The position numbers were made by a program, and so were the translations under genes. Below, in pieces: positions 10,874 to 22,998 of a stretch of 64,000 nt of DNA; within the stretch, counting starts at the first letter, position 1; every line of letters starts with the position of its first letter. The notes under the pieces were generated by a model, which had not been told where the DNA came from, did not search any database, and saw nothing but the letters and a program-made list of their open reading frames with translations. Source of the DNA: Carya illinoinensis (taxonomy: Eukaryota > Streptophyta > Magnoliopsida > Fagales > Juglandaceae); the NCBI RefSeq assembly GCF_018687715.1, contig NC_056759.1, positions 29,822,385 through 29,886,384 of the forward strand, written 5' to 3'.

Positions 10874-12127
10874 GTGAATGTGAAGGTTGCTAATGGAGAT
10901 CAACTCAAAAGTGAAGGCAAGGCAGTGGGAGTTAGTGTTAACATGCAGGGCCATGTTTTTACCATGGACTTATATGTCTTAGTACTAGCTGGCTGTGATG
11001 TGGTCCTTGGTATACAATGGTTACAGGGCCTTGGATCAATACTTTGGAATTTTCAGCAGTTCACTATGCAGTTCACTCACAATTCTGCAGCAATAATTTT
11101 AAAAGGGCTCAGTAGTACAAAATTAATTAAAGAAGGGAAACTATCCAAGGCTAACAGCCTAGAAAAAAAGGGGCTACTCTTACAATTTATTGAAGACAAT
11201 TCATCTCCAAAGAACCCCCTATTCTGCCAACCATCCAATCACTCCTCAACCTTTATCCTGACATCTTTGCAACCCCTACTGGCCTACCCCCAACAAGATC
11301 ATATGACCATAGCATCAACCTTCAACCAAACACCAATCCTATTTCAGTCAGGCCATACCGTTTTCCCTATTTTCAGAATGATGAAATTGAAAAAATAGTC
11401 AGGGAGTTGCTGGAAACAGGGGTCATTCGACCCAGTCAAAGCCCCTATTCCTCACCTGTGCTGTTGGTGAGGGAAGCTGATGGTTCTTGGAGGTTATGTG
11501 TGGACTGTTGGGCATTGAACATCGTTACTATCAAGGAAAAATTTTCCATTCCAATGGTGGAGGAGCTCATGGATGAATTACATGGAGCTCAGGTCTTTTC
11601 AAAACTGGATCTCAGGTCAGGGTGGGTGAGTCCTAAAGACATCCCTAAGACGACTTTTTGCACACATGAAGGCCACTACGAGTTTTTGGTGATGCCATTT
11701 GGTTTAACCAATGGCCCCATCAACTTTTCAGAGTCTCATGAACCAGGTTTTTAAACCTAATCTCAGAAAATTTATTTTTGTTTTCTTTGACGATATTTTA
11801 ATTTACAGCAAAAAAATTGTTGACCATGTGAGGCATTTGCAAGTGGCCTTTGACATTCTAAAGGAGAATCAATTATTTGCTAAGTTGAGCAAGTGCAGTT
11901 TTGGCTGCACCGAAACTTCCTACTTGGGACACTTGATATCAGGAAATGGAGTGAAGGCAGACCCTGTCAAGATAAAAGCCATGATCGAATGGCCAACCCC
12001 TAAAAATTTAAAGGCCTTGAGAGGGTTTCTAAGCCTCACTGGCTATTACAGAAGATTTATAAAAGAATATGGGTCTATTGCTGTGAAACTGACCAATTTA
12101 CTGAAAAAGGACAATTTTCTGGATTAA
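10874..12127 (+). pseudogene. Gypsy protease C-terminus and RT remnant
   Basis: 10874-11398 covers the end of the protease (GCDVVLGIQWLQGLG) and the linker to RT. 11407-11754 gives RT motifs (SPVLLVREADGSWRLCVD, KLDLRSG, HYEFLVMPFGLTN). About six residues that normally follow KLDLRSGY are missing at around 11625, and the usual DYRALN is changed to DCWALN. After a frameshift near 11720, 11711-12127 continues with the catalytic FFDDILIYS, LGHLIS and YYRRFI. The coding frame stops at 12127 before RNase H. Confidence 0.9.
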
Positions 12128-14056
12128 AAAAACTCCTAGTATAAGTCAGAACCCGAATTTCTGGGTTGTAATCAGGTTTCGGCCTAAGTCATAACTAGGG
12201 CATACCAGAACCGAAACCTAATCTGGGTTTGAAACTCAAGTTTCAAACTAAGTATACCTGAATGTTCGGTCCGATATCCGATTGTTCAATTCTATCACGC
12301 TGGGTGATGACTGTTAATTATAAACGACCATATATGAAGTTGAACTTTTTGTTTTTTTTTAAGAGAAATGATAATATGCTGCTTCAAGTGTATGACTCCA
12401 AATGATCGCTTAACAATTTGTTTTAATTTTTTTTTATTTAAGATTTAAAGAAATGATTATTAATATATCGATTTTTTTTAAATATTTTAAAATAATGAAT
12501 GAAAAGTTAAAAAAATTAAAAAGTAATTTTAAGCTGGTGGCCACAAGCGAAATGATAGCGGGGCACTTTTTTGAGTCATTCTAGAAAAAGCTGGACCTCA
12601 CTTCCATCAAGTCGAAAACAGCTATTTTTGTCTTTTCTAATCATTCAATTAAAAGACTAGATGCTATTTTTATCCTTTCTAATCATTCTATTAAATGCTG
12701 GACCTCGAACATTTACAAATGCATTTTCGGTCTTTAATGGTACGTTTCATTACAACTTTTTTCATTTTATTTAATAATTATAATTTTTTTAAATTATTTT
12801 TTAAAATAAAATAAAATAAATAATTTAAATTTTTAAAATCTTAAAATAAAAAAATATTAAAAAAATAATTCTAATTATATTTATTTATCTTTTAATTTTA
12901 ATTTCAACTCATCTCATCTCATCTACAAAAACAAACAATTAGTTACATAAAATCAAATTATCTCATTTAATATAATCATTACAACTTTTTCAAATTCTTA
13001 TATAAAATGTAATAATTAATTTAATTTTTTTAAATTTAAAAATAAAACTTATATTAAAAACTTATATTATAACAATATTTTATTCAATTTTAAACAAAAC
13101 ATCTCATCTAATCTTATTTAAATTATGTAATTAAACGAGACCGAAAATGACATGAGATGAAATGAATTGAAATAAAAATAAAAAGTTAAATAAAATATTG
13201 TGATTTAAAATTTTTTAATATTATTTTTGTTATAAAATTTAAAAAAGTTAAATTGTCTATTTTATTTTGTATAAAAATTTGAAAAACTTATAATAAATAA
13301 ATGAGATAAAATGAGAATGATTGTAAAAACAAACAAGGACATGAAAAGGAGCTAAGTTGGCTACAACTATGTGTAACTCATTTTCACGAGCGGTCACAAA
13401 AATCTTTAGATTCTGCAAGCCAATGCATGAAACATGACTATAAGTAATTCTATATATAACTGTGAAATACGGAAACGTCATATAATCACTTTGAAAAATA
13501 AATGAATTCGCTATTAAAAAAATCAAATTTTCATGTAAATCTCATATTTTATTAATTTTTTTTAAAACAATTACACGATAGTTATACAATTTACGATTGC
13601 AAATATCTTTTATCAACAAATATATTTCTCTCTCATTTGGCTGGGAGCAATAAAGAATAGTCACATGTCATGCAAAAATGATAACTTTTTTCTATTACAA
13701 TACTTTGATTCAACTTACCCAATAAAATAAAATTAAATTGGCTTTCCCCCGTTTGTAGCAGTCAGATTGACAACACAGAGTAGAGTAGTGACTGGAATCT
13801 TCACAACTCTAGCCTCACAAATCCGAGTCCGTATAACATCGATTAGAGTTGTGAGATAACATCGAACTTCCTTTGCCACTCATGCGAGTATTAACAAGCT
13901 CAATGCCGTTGCCCCATTGCTAATTAAACAGTTATGGCAGAAATGCCATCAACTCTTTCTGCTCTTTTCATCCTTTCCCTGAATATATGGCCTGCCAGGA
14001 AGGAAAATATAATTTATGTGCCGTGGAACATCCTTCAAGTGGCTACAAATAATGGG
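12128..14056. other. AT-rich non-coding region with MITE-like copies
   Basis: No supportable protein gene. 12140-12290 has a patch rich in 'aaaccgaa/ttcgg' short inverted motifs. Copies of the dispersed AT-rich repeat lie at about 12735-12945 and 12950-13130 in one orientation and at 13143-13345 in the other, so the centre of the block is an inverted arrangement. A 41-codon ORF at 13934-14059 is discussed under findings. Confidence 0.55.
12735..13345. repeat. Cluster of AT-rich MITE-like repeats, two orientations
   Basis: 12900-12935 has 'ctcatctcatctcatct' followed by a 'acaaaaacaaac' end. The complementary pattern 'gagatgaaatgaa' starts at 13145 and ends near 13345 with 'tgtaaaaacaaac'. 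Internal blocks 'ataattataa.ttttttaaat' and 'aatattttattcaa' are shared with 3434-3620, 6960-7075 and 25920-26200. Terminal inverted repeats cannot be fixed by eye, so MITE origin is an inference. Confidence 0.5.
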
Positions 14057-14665
14057 TAAGCTGAAATGCATTCACACTAACTTCCTTGTTTAGATTCAGA
14101 TTCCGAAAGCATCTTAACTCATCACATCTAATCATTACAATTTTTCCATACAATAAACAATTCAACTTTCATCTCATCTCAACTCACTATTCAAACCTCC
14201 TTAATTTTTAAACTAATGCTGTGTTCCGTTGTTAGAGTGAGTTTAACTCATCACAAACCAATCATTGATGGGAACAACTATTTTTCAACTTCTCATCAAA
14301 AAGTTTCATCTTAACCTAATTCATACATTCAAACACATATCTCAACCTATTGATATTCAAACACATCTATCTCAAAGGGTTCCATAAAATATTATTATTC
14401 ACAGATTATTTGAGATTACCTTAAGATCCAAACATAGCCTTAGTAGTCATGGTACTAGAATTTTGAACTTAAGAAAGAGGAAAGATAAATATTGCAAGCA
14501 AATGCATCTGAATCTCGCTCACTCACAAACTAAATCTACATTGTATATGCCCTTAAATGCATTCTGGTTGATTAATAAATTAGTCACAGCATTGGAATTT
14601 TCATATCAGAAGGAGAAGGAAAGACAAATCTTGAAAGCAAGTGCATCTGCACCTCATTCTCAATC
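14057..14665. repeat. Direct repeat copy B plus a diverged third piece
   Basis: 14057-14560 is the second copy of the 6894-7450 repeat, in the same orientation and about 7.1 kb away. It lacks about 40 bp relative to copy A near its middle. At 14593-14665 a further diverged version of the end block appears ('ggaattttcatatcagaagg', then 'gcaagtgcatctgcacctc'), aligning with the block at 7351-7420. Confidence 0.75.
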
Positions 14666-15083
14666 TTAACATAAATTACACACAAATAAAAATAATCATT
14701 AGATATTGTAACCGCAACCCCAGAAGCCGAGATCCAGAAACGGAAGTCCATGCAAATCCTCGGTAAATGCATTGCAATTCAAACTTCCCCGAGAGATCTT
14801 CCAATAATAATTTGGACAAGTAAAAGGATCATCAGATGTAATTTTTAACCCACGGCTTCCTTGATTAAACCTTGACAAAAGCATAACCTTATTGCAATGA
14901 AAAAAAGATTCAGTAATTTCATTGTATTTCACTACAATTAAAAAAATACAGATAAGAAGCAAGGTGGGATCTCTTGGGTCAACAGTAGTGCATTCTTTTA
15001 CTTAATCCAGGACAAGCATGCCAGAACCCTAAGATACAAAACGAGTAAAGAAAAAAAAAAGTTGATAATACGTTTGACTCATC

Positions 15084-15119
<36 letters not shown>

Positions 15120-16237
15120 CAACTATCTTGTACTTGGTCCGTGAAAAAACTCCATACTGTCTCCAATTTTGCCAATCAGCTCTCTCTAAATTAGTAACAT
15201 AAATATTTTAACTTACATTTATACTCCAAAAGAGAAAAACCATTGTTGGGGCACAGCCCTAATCACATAAAAGCCCTTAGACCTTACAAGTTTACAACAC
15301 TCACTTGCAACCAAAACACAAAGTGTTTCTTTGAGATTTTCCCAAAAGAAGTTGATTTCGAAAGCAAAATGACGTCATTCATCTATCTCCACATTTATCT
15401 ATCAAGAACAGGGCAGAAAAAAAGATTACAGGTCTGAATTATTCTCTCACCTAATAGACAAATAGAATTAACTGATATACCACACTTCAGTATACATCAA
15501 TCTTCAAGTTAGAAAATTATAACTTCTGCGTTCACCAGTACAATTTGAATAGGAAAATTAATTCAAATCCTTGTTCTTATACCTCTATAGGGGCTGAGCT
15601 TGAAGAATTAGAACCTCTCAAGATCAGTTCTATTTCTCATTTTTCCACAATGATTCTCTAACAGCGCCCCATGCAATTCAATAAAAAGGAAAGCATTTGA
15701 TTTCATTTCAAAGATATGCTTTCAGTGCCAACCAAAAGGAACAAAATCAGGTAAAACCAACACTTTAGTTGAGCCCATTAAAGACTACTTAAGATGCCAC
15801 ACTAAAACACATCAAACATGAGAGCAAAAGGCCAGTTTGAACATCTCTCATGAAGATGGACAAATTTCTGCAGGCAAATATGTTCCTTTACCTCAATCAT
15901 CTGTATTTGCATTGATTAGCTTCACATATATGCACATGAAAGTCCTTTCATTTAGTCCCAGAGATGGAAGAATAGAGCATCATGTGCTCAAGGATCAGCA
16001 AAATTCTTAATTCCTGTAAAGTGATAAATAAAAGTGATCAAAAAGGTTAAAGACAAACAGAAACTAATCATGAAGACAATCATCCGTTCCATACTTGTAT
16101 TCCAAGAGACATACCCTTCTTTCTTTCCTTGAGAAAAGTAAAAAGAACAGAAAAATATAAAGATAAAAGAAAGAACTAACCCAACTATCTGTGATTTTAC
16201 AAGGGGGAAAAAAAAAAGAGAATTGCAAGTTAAAAAA
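14666..16237. other. Non-coding region between repeat copy B and the LINE
   Basis: No gene was recognised. A poly(A) run of about 30 bases lies at 15089-15118. The segment ends at the left target-site duplication of the LINE (16238-16265). Together with 21291-22998 it formed one continuous stretch before the LINE inserted. Confidence 0.5.
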
Positions 16238-16265
16238 GGGTCTAAAGGATCATGGAACAATTCAA
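16238..16265 (+). repeat. Left target-site duplication of the 16-21 kb LINE
   Basis: This 28-bp stretch matches 21265-21290, directly after the poly(A) tail. Shared blocks are 'ggatcatgg' against 'agatcatgg' and 'acaattcaa'; there are few differences plus a 2-bp indel. Length and position are as expected for LINE insertion by target-primed reverse transcription. Confidence 0.85.
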
Positions 16266-16394
16266 GAAAGGTGTGTGCAGTTATGAGAGAATTGCCTTGA
16301 GTATCATATTCCCACGAAAGGGGTGTGCATTTCCAAGAAAAATCCTTAATCTATTTCTGCTTTTTGCATATTTTCATCGTTTCTCTCTGGTTAT

Positions 16395-17690
16395 TATTCC
16401 TTAGTTTTGTGATGGAGGGTTGTTTTTGGATTGAAGCCAAGTTTTTTGAAGTTAGTAGTAAGCGTGCTGTTGCATGGTGTTGCAATGGTTTGGAAAAGTC
16501 GAAGGGTCACTCTGGCATATTCGGGCAAAGCTCTTAGGATGGCAACAAAAGGTCGTGTCTTTGTTGAAGTCTGTAGATGGGGGCTTAAACTTATTGATGG
16601 GTTTGGGCCAGGATTTATTGGGTGTTAATGTCATGAAGGAAGTGAGATGGGTGGTAACATATATGGACCCATGGGAAATATAGGAAATGGTATGGGCCGA
16701 GAACCAGTTTCTAAGTCAGTTCAATGGAGGAGAAAGAATTCTGACGGCCGAGACAATCAAGAAGCCCAACAATAGAGGACGCCCAACCAAAGGTTTCAGC
16801 GGTTCCTCTCTCGGGACAATAGAGTGGGTCACCGATGGTGGGGGATTCTGTCAAGGGTGTTTCAGCATCAAGTGGTCAATCGATCCTTTGCCAACAACCC
16901 TGTTTGGTTGATCCGATAGAAGTTTTTCGTTCGACGAGCTCTTCAAAGGATCAGAGGGTTTGGCCACCCACACAGAAAGGGTCGACAGCGTCCATTGAAC
17001 CACTTAGGGGTACTCCGGCGACAGTGGGTACTCCAACGATGGGGAGGAAGTCTTTTTCCTCCAATACCAAGGTTTTGAGGGCTGATTCTTGTCAAGTAAA
17101 TGCCCTTGAGGGCTCGAATCAGTTCTTGGAATTGCCTAATTTATGTTATGATGGTAAGGTGCAGTTAGGTGAAGGAAAGAAAGTGAAGGAGGATGAAGGA
17201 GACGAGCAGCTTTCTAAGTCTGACGAAATAAGTGTCAATGGGGTACTGTGTACTATTTTCAATGATTCAGAGTTGCAGTTGGCTCTTGGAGGTGGGGTAA
17301 GTACTGAGAATAGTGAATATGGAGAGTTGATAGTGTTAGAAGAGGAAATGGTTTCCTGAACCTTTGTATTCTATCCCACCAAGAATTGAATGGGAAAATA
17401 GATCTTCTGATTGGGTGATAAGAAAGGAGGAAGAAATTAAAGAATGTGTAGGAATTCATGCGATGGCTTTGAGGGACAATTTGGAGCTCTTCTTATTTCT
17501 ATTGAGGCTGGACAGCCCTCTTTAGCTAAATCAGCTTTAAAAAAAGAGAGGGAATTGAAGCGTTTATCTTGCTCGATTAACTATGATATAAGGGAGGAAG
17601 TGCCTTTGGAGATAAAGGCAAGGGAAGGGCTGCAAACAGTTAAGTATGAAACCGAAGATAATCGCTTGGAATGTACGGAGCCTTAATGAT
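16395..17690 (+). pseudogene. LINE ORF1-like remnant
   Basis: Starting at an ATG near 16410 (MEGCFWIEAKFFEV), the frame shifts within about 120 bases, then runs 16474-16683 and 16687-16911, and most clearly 16835-17359 (Ser/Gly/Glu-rich, low hydrophobicity). This is the usual place and composition of plant LINE ORF1, an RNA-binding protein. I do not see a clear zinc knuckle. The assignment rests mainly on position between the 5' end and the endonuclease. Confidence 0.55.
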
Positions 17691-18410
17691 TACAGAAAAC
17701 GTGTCCGTGTGAAAAGGTTGATCCACAAGTAAAGGGGTGATGTGTTCTGTTTTCAGGAAACCAAGTTTAAGATTGGTTAATCAATCTATGGTAAGCAGTT
17801 TGTGGAATTGTCATTGCGTGGGGTGGGTGGAATTAATAGTGGATGGGACATTGGGTGGAATCATAATTATGTGGGATAGGAGGGTAGTGCACTGAAGTTG
17901 ATTGATCATTATGTGGGTGAATACTTGGTGGCATGTCATTTTAAGAATGTGGATGATGGAGCGGAATGGGCTTTTGCAGGTGTTTATGGCCCTAATTTGA
18001 AGATTAACAGGAGTGTTTAATGGGAGGAAATGGCAGGTATTCGATGCTGTTGGGATCTTACTTGGTGTTTTGGAGGAGATTTCAACATTACAAGGTTTCC
18101 TAGCGAAATATTGGGGGACTCTTACTTGACAAATTCGATGCATGATTTTTGAGTTAGATGTGATTGATTTACCAACGGAAGGTCATGGTGGCGTTTGGAC
18201 AGATTTCTGGTTTCTGCCTCATGGGAGACTTGTTTTCCAGATTTGAATCAGGAAAGGCTTCCTAGATTATGTTCTGACCAGTATCCTATTATGTTGGATT
18301 GTGGGGGCATTAGTGGAGGCCGTAGATACTTTAAATTTGAAAACATGTGGCTAGAGGATGAGAGTTTTGTGGAAACGTTGAGGCAAATGGTGGTCTTCAT
18401 ATTCATTCTT
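17690..18410 (+). pseudogene. LINE endonuclease domain remnant
   Basis: Pieces of an apurinic-like endonuclease (exo_endo_phos fold) can be read across frames. CFQETKF near 17745 matches the catalytic QET motif (Glu), AGVYGPN near 17980 matches the VYGP strand, and a WCFGGDFN motif near 18065 matches the catalytic GDFN. GGVWTDFWF follows at about 18190. Stops interrupt each piece. The domain normally nicks target DNA to start integration. Confidence 0.8.
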
Positions 18411-18538
18411 TGATACCCCGAGTTTTGTATTGGCTAGCAAATTTAAAGCACTTAAACAAGATCTGAAAAAATGGAACTCTTAAGGAGTTTGGGAATGTTG
18501 AAAAGAAAAGAAAGTTTCTACTTCAACAGCTGCAATGT

Positions 18539-20040
18539 TTGGAGGTAAGGGAGATGTCGGGAGATGCAACAGGTGAGGATTTGGATAGGAAAAAAGGGGT
18601 GGTCGCTGAATTGGAAAAGATCACATTAATGGAGGAGATTTCATGGAGGCAAAAATCTAGGGTTCAATGGTTGAAAGAACGTGATAAGTGCACAAAATTT
18701 TTTCACCAGATGGTGAAATCTCATAGGAGGAACAATGCTATAGAAGTTATTCAAGATGGCGAAAACATACTTTTCAATCAAGAGGTCATCAAGGAACATG
18801 CTGTCAATTTTTATGCAAATCTGTTCAAGGAAGAATATTCGTGGAGACCAAAGCTATATGGTTTGTCTTTTGATGCAATTGATCAAGACAGTGCAGCATG
18901 GATGGAGAGAGTTTTTGAAGAAGTGCTTGATGTTGTCAAAGGAATGGCTAAAGATAAGGCTCCAGGTCTGGATGGGTTTTCTATGGCTTTTTTCCAAGCA
19001 TGTTGGGACATTGTGAAGGAAGACATTATGAAGGTATTTCTGGAATTTCATGCTTTTATGAAATTCAAGAATAGTATCAATGCTACTTTTATAGCTTTGA
19101 TTCCTAAAAAGGTGGGGGCAGCAACCATGAGGGATTTCAGGTCAATTAGTTTGGTTAACAGGGTTTATAGGATAATTTCTAATGAGAGGAAGACAAATAT
19201 TAGATTCAGTTTTAATAGCTAATGAATGTTTGGATCACAGAATTAAATTGGGCGAATCTGGAGTTTTGGTTAAATTGGATATGAAAAAGGCGTTTGATCA
19301 TGTTTGCTGGGAGTTTCTTTTGTATTTTCTTGGTCGTTATAGTTTTGGTGAGAGGTGGTGTACATGGATTAAGCATCGTATTTCTATGCCAAGATTCTCC
19401 ATTTTGGTGAATGGTAACCCAGTTGGTTTCTTCAATAGTTCATGTGGTTTGAGACAAGGAGATCCGATATCTCCTTTCCTCTTTATTCTTGTCATGGATA
19501 TATTGAGTAGAATGATTGAAGCAGCGGTGGGAGGTAGTTTTTTGTCAGGTTTTGAAGTGGGCTGTGATTCTTGGAGTGGTGTGATTGTTTCTCATCTACT
19601 TTTTGCTGATGACACATTAATTTTCAGTTAAGCCAATCAAGAAGAACTTTGGTCCTTAAGAGCTTTTTTGCTATGTTTTGAAGCTATGCCTGGCTTGAGA
19701 TTTAACTTGACCAAGTCTGGAATAGTTTCGGTGGGCCGTGTCAAATATTTCAAATCTGGCTAATATTTTTGGGTGTAAAATATCGTTGCTGCCTAGGACG
19801 TATCTTGGTCTTCCCTTGGGTGCCTTGCATAAATCTGTTTCGATTTGGGAAGGAGTGATTGAGAAGATTGAGAGGAGGTTAACCATTTGGAAAAAATTAT
19901 ATTTGTCTAAAGGGGGTAGAATCACTTTAATCAAGAATACGCGGTCAAATCTACCAACATATTTCCTTTCTCTCTTTCCTCTATCGGTTGGGGTTTCAAT
20001 GAAAATTGAAAAGATCTATAGGAATTTCTTGTAGGGAAGT
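18539..20040 (+). pseudogene. LINE reverse transcriptase remnant
   Basis: 18539-19222 carries the region before and at the start of RT: KVQWLKERDKCTKFFH-type motif, KDKAPGLDGFSMAFF and the IALIPKK segment. A deletion or shift of tens of residues follows [14 protein letters not shown]. 19182-19631 continues with [36 protein letters not shown] and the catalytic [11 protein letters not shown] stop right after it (19629-19631) and a shift near 19735 lead to 19738-20034 with the YLGLPLG and GGRITLIK motifs. The catalytic FADD is preserved though the frame is not. Confidence 0.93.
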
Positions 20041-20084
20041 AAAGGGGAGGAAAATAAATTTCATTTGATGATTTGGGATAAGTT

Positions 20085-21060
20085 ATGTCAACTGATTTCA
20101 AATGGTGGTTTGGTGTGCGTAACTTGAGGCTTTTTAATAAAGCTCTTTGTGGGAAATGGTTATGGAGATATCATATAGAAAGAGATGCATTATGGAAAAA
20201 TGTGATAGATGTTAAATATGGGGTTATGTGGGGTAGCTGGTGTTCAAATGAAGTAAAAGGAGCTTATGGGACGGGATTATGGAAGTCAATTCGAATGGAT
20301 TGGGGGGAGTTTGTTGAACATGTCAAATTTAAGGTGGGGCATGGATCAAGAATTCACTTTTGGCATGATAATTGGTGTGGAGAGTTAACTCTCAAGGATG
20401 AATTTCCTTCACTTTTTCAGTTTGCAAGGCAGCAAGATGCAACTGTGGCCGATTCATTCTCTTTTTTGAATAATAGCATTCAATGGACAGTTGACTTCTT
20501 GAGAAATGTAAATGATTGGGAAGTTAATGTAATTGCAGATTTTTTCTGCAGATTATATGAGTTGAAAATTTTCCAAGTGTAGACAGATTGTTGTGGATTC
20601 ATGAATGAAATTTCAGCTTCTCAGTTCACTCCTTTTATGATGCTTTAACCTGTCAAGGTGTATGTGATTACCCCTGGAAAAGTATTTGGAAAGTTAACGT
20701 GCTGAAGAAGGTAGCTTTCTTCTGTTGGCTAGTGTCTCATGATAAAATTCTGACCACTGAAAATCTAAGAAAGCGTGGTCTTTGTATTGTTGATTGGTGA
20801 TCTATGTGCAAGAAAGATGCCGAATCAGTTAATCACTTGTTTCTCCATTGTGAGGTGGCTAAAAGCTTGTGGAATGCCATTTTTGGAAGGATGGGTATTT
20901 CTTGGGTGATGCAAATGCATGTGGTGAATTTACTAGCTTCTTGGAGGTATGCTGGGTGGAGTCTACCTTTTGCCGCCATTTGGAAAATGATTCCTTCATG
21001 CTTGATGTGGAGTCTATGGCTAGAAAGGAATGGGAGTTGTTTGGAAGATAAAGAATGATC
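20085..21060 (+). pseudogene. LINE ORF2 C-terminus with zf-RVT motif
   Basis: 20085-20582 carries the segment GVRNLRLFNKALCGKWLWR, then HFWHDNWCG, typical of the region after RT in plant LINEs. The frame breaks at 20580. 20600-21058 continues as the zf-RVT domain: KVAFFCWL, then a CXXC-like start (MCKKDAES) followed by NHLFLHCEVAKSLW. No RNase H domain follows, unlike the LINE copies at 26.6, 37.5 and 47.9 kb. This places it in a different LINE subfamily. Confidence 0.88.
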
Positions 21061-21264
21061 GTTGCATGAAATTAGGGAATTTTTCTTTAAAACTGTCTTT
21101 GGGCTAAGACTAACGTAATGAATGGTGATGATGTGTTGGAGTTTTTCTAGTTTTTTCTATCTTTTCAGTCACTTTATGCTGGTATTTCCTCTTGTATACT
21201 TTCCTGTGTACTTCGGCTATGCCTATTTATGGTAATAAAAATATTATTAATTACCAAAAAAAAA

Positions 21265-21290
21265 GGGTAAAAGATCATGGCACAATTCAA
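21265..21290 (+). repeat. Right target-site duplication of the LINE
   Basis: Matches 16238-16265; see that entry. It begins right after the poly(A) tail. Confidence 0.85.
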
Positions 21291-22998
21291 TACATTGGAA
21301 CTGCCTTAGCAATTGGACATGCATGGTTGCTTCGATGCTTTGCTTGTCTGTAGCGATCTAAGGGAAGTAATAGCCACAACAACATTTATACTCTAAAAGG
21401 ACTAATCTAAGTCACTATTGGAGCTCATTGAAATCATAATAAAGTCCAGTTCCACGAACCAATGTGAAATTTAACATAACGATATCATAATTCATACATG
21501 TGGGATCTAGGGCATTACATTATTTACAACATATTTTATTTTTTTTCTTTTTGTTGCACTCATGCTTTGTCGGTTTTGAACTCACAGATATACTCTTCAC
21601 CTTGTTCTTATAAAAAAAGGAATTTTTGCTACAGCTCATTGGTTAATTTTTTATCTTTTTAAGGCGCATTTAATTATTTATATTTTTTCATTTTCTAAGG
21701 AGCGATAATTTAGTTGAGATGACTAAACTAAACCATGTTAAACACCACTTCTCAAGTCCACCATTCTCTGCTATGTCCTTTTATTGATTTCAATTATGTG
21801 TTTACTGGAGTTTCAACTTTAACAAGGGCGAAGCATATTGTCGGAATGATGGTGTTGCAAACACCAAACTCCCTGGTACAAGGTGGATTTTACTGACCAA
21901 AATGTTTGCACTAATGTTTTCCAGATGACTCAAGGGGAGAACAGTATCAGGGCTACAGTTACAAAAAGGATGATGATCTATTAGGGGTTCAATCTTTTTT
22001 TCGTCATTTTCGGGAACACAACCAACAATAAATTATAATCAACTTCAAGGCTACAACCCCACAGATGAAAAAAAGTGAACCTATGTCAATGAAGAACCTG
22101 AAGAATATGGATATAATTTATTATGTGCTGCTGATGTTCATGGCATAAAATTTTATACATTGCAAGATGCAAGGTGATTATAACTGTCTTCATCTGATTG
22201 TCTAACATATGTGCTTATAACTGCTTGTAACTAATATAACCAGTCACAACAATTAACAGTTCTACTGTTTAGGTTTAAAGGTGCAAGTTACAAGGCTTCC
22301 AAACAGCATCCCACCAAATGTAACTTATGGCTTTCAAAAGTAAATCACAAGAATACTAAAGCTAATCAAGTTTCCTTCTGATCATGCCAGCAACAATATG
22401 GATATCAGAACGAATTCACATCAATCAACCATAAAGCAAGGATCTTGGAACTTTAAAATAAGCCAACATATGAGCCAGTCAAAAAGTATGCATCAAATTC
22501 AAGAAGTACTACTTCAAGCCATTAGAATATGAGAGCTCATTATTTTTTCCCAATTCCAACTCAGATTCCAAATAAAGTAGCTCTAATAAAAAAAAAAAAT
22601 CAAATAGAAAATTAGAAATAAAGCATAAGTTTTTCCTCTTAAGTGAAATAAAAGCATAAGTTCCAGGACAAGAAACAAAGGATTTAAAAATCAACAGATA
22701 GTCACTTACCTCCTGATCTTTAATTGTCTGTGTGCCTCGTGTGGTGCTATTGCTACAACCAGCCAATGAAACATCCCAATTTCTCTCTCAGAATGTAGCT
22801 GCTCTGTTACTGTCAACCTAACATGAATTCCTCAGGTAGAACAATATACTGCTCATTCATTTTGAAAAAGTGTCTAAAGAATGTGGTGTTCCACCAATAT
22901 ATTATTAGCCTTGATCATCAAAGAAAAGAACAATGGGAAAGGCCCCTTGCAACATAAAAATCACCATTTAAATGGATACCATACCGAGAAGCAATAGC
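21291..22998 (-). other. 3' flank of the PPR gene, probably containing transcribed UTR
   Basis: No coding sequence recognised. On the minus strand, about 290 bases past the PPR stop, 'caggag|gtaagtgac' (22704-22713) is a strong match to a plant 5' splice site. It may mark an intron in the 3' untranslated region. The rest is AT-rich single-copy-looking sequence without transposon similarity. Confidence 0.45.

Larger units (their letters stand above)
9247..12125 (+). mobile_element. Ty3-Gypsy retrotransposon, 3'-truncated
   Basis: 5' LTR end, PBS-like site, gag, protease and RT follow in Gypsy order on the plus strand. The element stops after the YRRFI segment that joins RT to RNase H (about 12050-12125). 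RNase H, integrase and the 3' LTR are absent, so the sequence after 12125 is not part of the element. The LTR left edge cannot be fixed without a second LTR; 'tgtaagctgaagtggg' at about 9247 is my best guess. The element lies head to head with the UGT pseudogene. Confidence 0.88.
16266..21264 (+). mobile_element. Near full-length L1-like LINE, decayed
   Basis: A 5.0-kb non-LTR retrotransposon bounded by matching 26-28 bp target-site duplications. Order: short leader, ORF1-like region (about 16400-17690), endonuclease (about 17690-18310), reverse transcriptase (about 18540-20040), C-terminal region with zf-RVT (about 20085-21060), a short 3' untranslated part ending 'tatttatggtaataaaaata', and a poly(A) tail at 21256-21264. 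The intact boundaries indicate a complete or nearly complete copy at insertion. Many frameshifts and stops, and a mutated TSD, indicate considerable age. Confidence 0.92.
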
